This document shows positions 61,214-64,000 of a stretch of DNA of 64,000 nucleotides, piece by piece. The stretch covers positions 62,001-126,000 of the forward strand of contig CAVQCJ010000004.1 of assembly GCA_963711005.1 (NCBI GenBank). The letters run 5' to 3'. Made by a program: the position numbers and the translations under genes. The first letter of the stretch is position 1. Every line of letters starts with the position of its first letter. The stretch is from CAVQCJ01 sp963711005. GTDB lineage: Bacteria > Actinomycetota > Actinomycetes > Prado026. Under the pieces are notes generated by a model that was given only the letters and a program-made list of their open reading frames with translations, ran no database searches and was not told where the DNA came from.

Positions 61214-64000
61214 CTGGCCGCGCGAGCGCACCGGGGACGGTCTCGCCGCTGGATCTGTGCGAGCTGCTGGGGCTGCGGCTGACCGACGAGCAGCTCGACG
61301 CCGCGACCGCGCCGTTGGAGCCGGGGGTGGTCGTCGCCGGCGCCGGGTCCGGCAAGACCACGGTGATGGCGGCACGGGTGGTGTGGCTGGTCGCCTCCGG
61401 GCTGGTGCGGCCCGACCAGGTGCTGGGGCTCACGTTCACCAACAAGGCGGCCGCAGAGCTGGCCCAGCGGGTGCGCTCCGCACTCTCCGTCCTGTCCCCG
61501 TCGTCCGCACCGTCGTCCGCACCCCCGTCGGCTGCAGCGGATGCGGGCTCCGCCGAGCTCGCAGAGGCCGCCGACCCGGGCGAGCCGACGGTCTCCACGT
61601 ACCACGCGTACGCCGGGCGGTTGCTGCGCGAGCACGGCCTGCGCATCGGCGTCGAGCCGCACGCGCGCCTGCTCGCGGACGCGACCAGGTTCCAGCTCGC
61701 CGACCGGGTGCTGCGCCGAGCCCGGGGGCCGTTCGTCGGGCTCGACCAGACGGTCGCGTGGCTGGTCGGCGACCTGGTCCAGCTGGACGGCGAGATGTCC
61801 GAGCACCTCGTCGTCCCCGAGCGGCTGCTCGACGTCGACGCCCGGGTGCGCGGCGAGCTCGAGGCCGCGCCGAAGTCGACGCAGCGGCTGCTCGAGGTCG
61901 CCCGCACGGCGACCCAGCGCGACGAGCTCACCTCGCTGGTGGTCGCGCTGCGCGCGGAGAAGGAGCGCCTGGGCGTGCTCGACTTCGGCGACCAGCTGGC
62001 GTTCGCGGCCGAGCTGGCGCGCGCGCACCCGGTCGTGGGGGAGCTGGAGCGCGACCGGTTCCGCGTCGTCCTGCTCGACGAGTACCAGGACACCTCGTAC
62101 GCACAGCAGCAGCTGCTGTCCGGTCTGTTCGGCGGCGCGCACCCGGTGACCGCCGTCGGCGACCCGTGCCAGGCGATCTACGGCTGGCGCGGGGCCTCGG
62201 TCGCCAACATCGACCGGTTCCCGACCGACTTCCCGCGCGCGGACGGCAGCCCGTCGAGCCGCTACTCGTTGTCCCGCAACAACCGCAGCGGCAGCCTGCT
62301 GCTCGACCTGGCCAACGCGCTGTCGGCCCCGCTGCGCGAGCGGCACCCCGGCGTCGGGGAGCTGGAGCCCCGGCCGGACGCGGTCGGGGCGGGCCGGGTC
62401 GAGTGCTCGTTGCACGAGACCTACGCGGGCGAGGTGGCCTCGGCGTGCGACCGGGTGGCGTCCCTCGTCGCGACGGGTACGAGCCCGCGCGAGATCGCCG
62501 TCCTCGTGCGCGCGCGCAGCGACTTCCCGTCGTACCACGACGGGCTTGTCTCGCGCGGGGTTCCGGTCGAGGTCGTCGGTCTGGGTGGCCTGCTGTCGCT
62601 GCCGGAGGTCGCCGACCTGGTCGCCATGCTGTCGGTGCTCGACGACACCGCGGCCAACCCGGCGCTGGTCCGGCTGCTGGCCGGCCCGCGCTGGCAGATC
62701 GGCCCGCGCGACCTCGCGCTGCTCGGTCGCCGTGCCGCCGAGCTGGTACGCGGCGACGCGTACGACACCTCCGCCGACACCGCCGCCAGCACCGACGCCG
62801 GTACCGACACCGACGGTGGCGACGACATCGAACGGCTGCTGGAGGCGGCCGTCGCCGGTGTCGACCCGGTCGACGTCGTGTCCCTTCTGGAGGCGCTCGA
62901 CCACCCCGGCGGGCGCCCCTACTCGGCGGCGGCCCGGGCGAAGTTCGGCCGCCTGTCGGCCGAGCTGCGGGCGCTGCGCCGGCACCTGGGCGAGCCGTTG
63001 CTCGACCTGCTGGGCCGGGTGCTGTCGACCACCGGGCTCGAGGTCGAGGTGGGCGCGGCCCCGCTGGCGGCACGCACCCGTCGGTCCGACGCGATCGGCG
63101 CGTTCCTCGACCACGCGGCCGCGTTCGCCGACCTGGAGGGCGACCCGAGCGTGCGCGCGTTCCTTGCGTACCTGAACGCCGCGGACGACTTCGAGCGCGG
63201 GCTGGACACTGCGGCTCCGTCGCCGGGGGACAGCGTCAAGCTGATGACGGTGCACAAGGCCAAAGGCCTGGAGTGGCCGGTCGTGGTGCTGCCGAACGTG
63301 AGCGCCGGTGTCTTCCCGGGCACCAAGGGGCGGCCGCGGTTCACCAAGTCGATGAGCGCACTGCCGACCGAGGTGCGCGGCGACGCCGGCGACTTCCCGC
63401 CGACCCCGCACGTGTGGAGCACCCGCTCGCTGGACGAGTACGAGGACGGCATCAAGGACCTCGACCGGCTGGAGGAGCTGCGCCTCGCCTATGTCGGCGT
63501 GACCCGGGCCAAGGACCTGCTCATCGCCTCGGGGCACTGGTGGGGCCCCAGCCAGGTCAAGCCGCGCGGGCCGTCGCCGTACCTGCTCACCATGTACGAG
63601 GCTTGTGTGGCCGGCGCTGGGACGGTGAGCGCCTGGGCGTCGGAGCCGACCGACGAGCGCAACCCGCACCTGGTCCGCAGCCGGGAGCTCGAGTGGCCGG
63701 TGCCGCTCGCGCCGAAGGCGTTGCGGGCCAGGCGCGACGCCGCGCAGTGGGTGACCGCCGCGATGCAGTCCCCACCGACCCTGTTCGACGTCCGTTCGGC
63801 GACCGGTGCCGCCGACCTGGCGCCCTCCGACCTCGCCCGCATCGCGGCCTGGGACCGGGACATCGACGTGCTGCTCGACGAGGCGCGGCGCGCGCACCGG
63901 GTCGACCTGGACGTCCCGCTGCCGATCTCGCTGTCCGCGTCCGCGCTCGTCCGGCTGGCGCGCGACCCCGACGGGCTCGCCCGCGACCTGGCCCGGCCGA
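61210..64000 (+). CDS. adnB: AdnB-type helicase-nuclease subunit (3' end outside window)
   Basis: GTG at 61210 overlaps the adnA stop. The frame is open to the window end (930 codons visible). It is a UvrD-like helicase: Walker A VVAGAGSGKTTVM at about 42-53, LTFTNKAAAELAQRV, LLDEYQDTSYAQQQLL at about 290, GDPCQAIYGWRGAS, TVHKAKGLEWPVVVLPNV and RLAYVGVTRAKDLLIAS. The C-terminal nuclease domain expected from AdnB relatives would lie just after the visible part; it begins near ISLSASALVRLARDPDGLAR. It works with AdnA at DNA ends. Confidence 0.93.
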   Translation, partial: MTGRASAPGTVSPLDLCELLGLRLTDEQLDAATAPLEPGVVVAGAGSGKTTVMAARVVWLVASGLVRPDQVLGLTFTNKAAAELAQRVRSALSVLSPSSAPSSAPPSAAADAGSAELAEAADPGEPTVSTYHAYAGRLLREHGLRIGVEPHARLLADATRFQLADRVLRRARGPFVGLDQTVAWLVGDLVQLDGEMSEHLVVPERLLDVDARVRGELEAAPKSTQRLLEVARTATQRDELTSLVVALRAEKERLGVLDFGDQLAFAAELARAHPVVGELERDRFRVVLLDEYQDTSYAQQQLLSGLFGGAHPVTAVGDPCQAIYGWRGASVANIDRFPTDFPRADGSPSSRYSLSRNNRSGSLLLDLANALSAPLRERHPGVGELEPRPDAVGAGRVECSLHETYAGEVASACDRVASLVATGTSPREIAVLVRARSDFPSYHDGLVSRGVPVEVVGLGGLLSLPEVADLVAMLSVLDDTAANPALVRLLAGPRWQIGPRDLALLGRRAAELVRGDAYDTSADTAASTDAGTDTDGGDDIERLLEAAVAGVDPVDVVSLLEALDHPGGRPYSAAARAKFGRLSAELRALRRHLGEPLLDLLGRVLSTTGLEVEVGAAPLAARTRRSDAIGAFLDHAAAFADLEGDPSVRAFLAYLNAADDFERGLDTAAPSPGDSVKLMTVHKAKGLEWPVVVLPNVSAGVFPGTKGRPRFTKSMSALPTEVRGDAGDFPPTPHVWSTRSLDEYEDGIKDLDRLEELRLAYVGVTRAKDLLIASGHWWGPSQVKPRGPSPYLLTMYEACVAGAGTVSAWASEPTDERNPHLVRSRELEWPVPLAPKALRARRDAAQWVTAAMQSPPTLFDVRSATGAADLAPSDLARIAAWDRDIDVLLDEARRAHRVDLDVPLPISLSASALVRLARDPDGLARDLARP

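Noticed and set aside
60961..63897. A 978-codon open frame on the minus strand
   Set aside because: Antisense shadow of adnA/adnB, both of which have complete helicase motifs on the plus strand.

Overview
This is a contiguous, very GC-rich chromosomal segment of an actinobacterium. Lineage-informative genes include the MurT/GatD peptidoglycan amidation pair, an S-(hydroxymethyl)mycothiol dehydrogenase-like enzyme, an F420-type luciferase-like oxidoreductase, DUF3107, MoeZ, and an AdnA/AdnB helicase-nuclease pair. Several genes also show leaderless start sites (TANNNT about 6-7 nt before ATG or GTG). I cannot name the genus. I see no rRNA, tRNA, CRISPR array, transposase, integrase or phage gene.

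1-16.8 kb: a membrane GGDEF-EAL protein and a DUF5317 membrane protein, two secreted proteins (LamG-like and a GH25 muramidase with C-terminal repeats), the murT-gatD operon with a third overlapping gene for a zinc-peptidase-like protein, a lipoprotein phosphoesterase, a homocysteine S-methyltransferase, an FkbM-type methyltransferase, three or four unrecognised or small genes, an APC permease and a GH3 lipoprotein. 16.8-31 kb: a structured intergenic segment, two HATPase proteins of the RsbW/MEDS kind, a second GGDEF-EAL protein, a peroxiredoxin, an acyl-CoA dehydrogenase and MaoC hydratase, an ECF sigma factor with its CU044_5270-type partner, then an mscR-MBL hydrolase-RecB-like nuclease run, a third HATPase protein and a hydrolase.

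31-38.4 kb: an actinobacterial core neighbourhood (ParA-like ATPase, zinc-ribbon protein, L,D-transpeptidase, DEAD-box helicase, ferritin-like protein, DUF3107, TetR) followed by a divergent LigD-polymerase/Ku pair for end joining. 38.4-53.7 kb: two conserved genes, then a catabolic cluster (choline/ethanolamine-kinase-like protein, GcvT-type FAD dehydrogenase, GntR regulator, GlnA4-like glutamine synthetase, aldehyde dehydrogenase, SDR). An AAA-LLM fusion, a large LuxR (LAL) regulator and a gamma-glutamyl hydrolase of the PuuD/C26 type come after. GntR-GlnA4-ALDH-SDR plus a C26 amidotransferase resembles the gamma-glutamylation route for ethanolamine known from Streptomyces. 53.8-64 kb: moeZ, a flippase fused to a kinase-like domain, an alkyltransferase-like protein and adnA-adnB (adnB runs off the end). 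This last block has the same neighbours as Rv3206c-Rv3201c of Mycobacterium tuberculosis, and the ParA-to-TetR block matches Rv3213c-Rv3208, so the material between them looks inserted into a conserved block.

Two whole-window observations matter for any user. First, about two dozen apparent single-base insertions break ten-or-so otherwise intact genes, all between about 31.4 and 49.0 kb; these look like assembly errors rather than pseudogenes, and coordinates of those genes span the breaks. Second, three very long perfect hairpins sit between transcription units, two of them built around a GCTATAGC centre.
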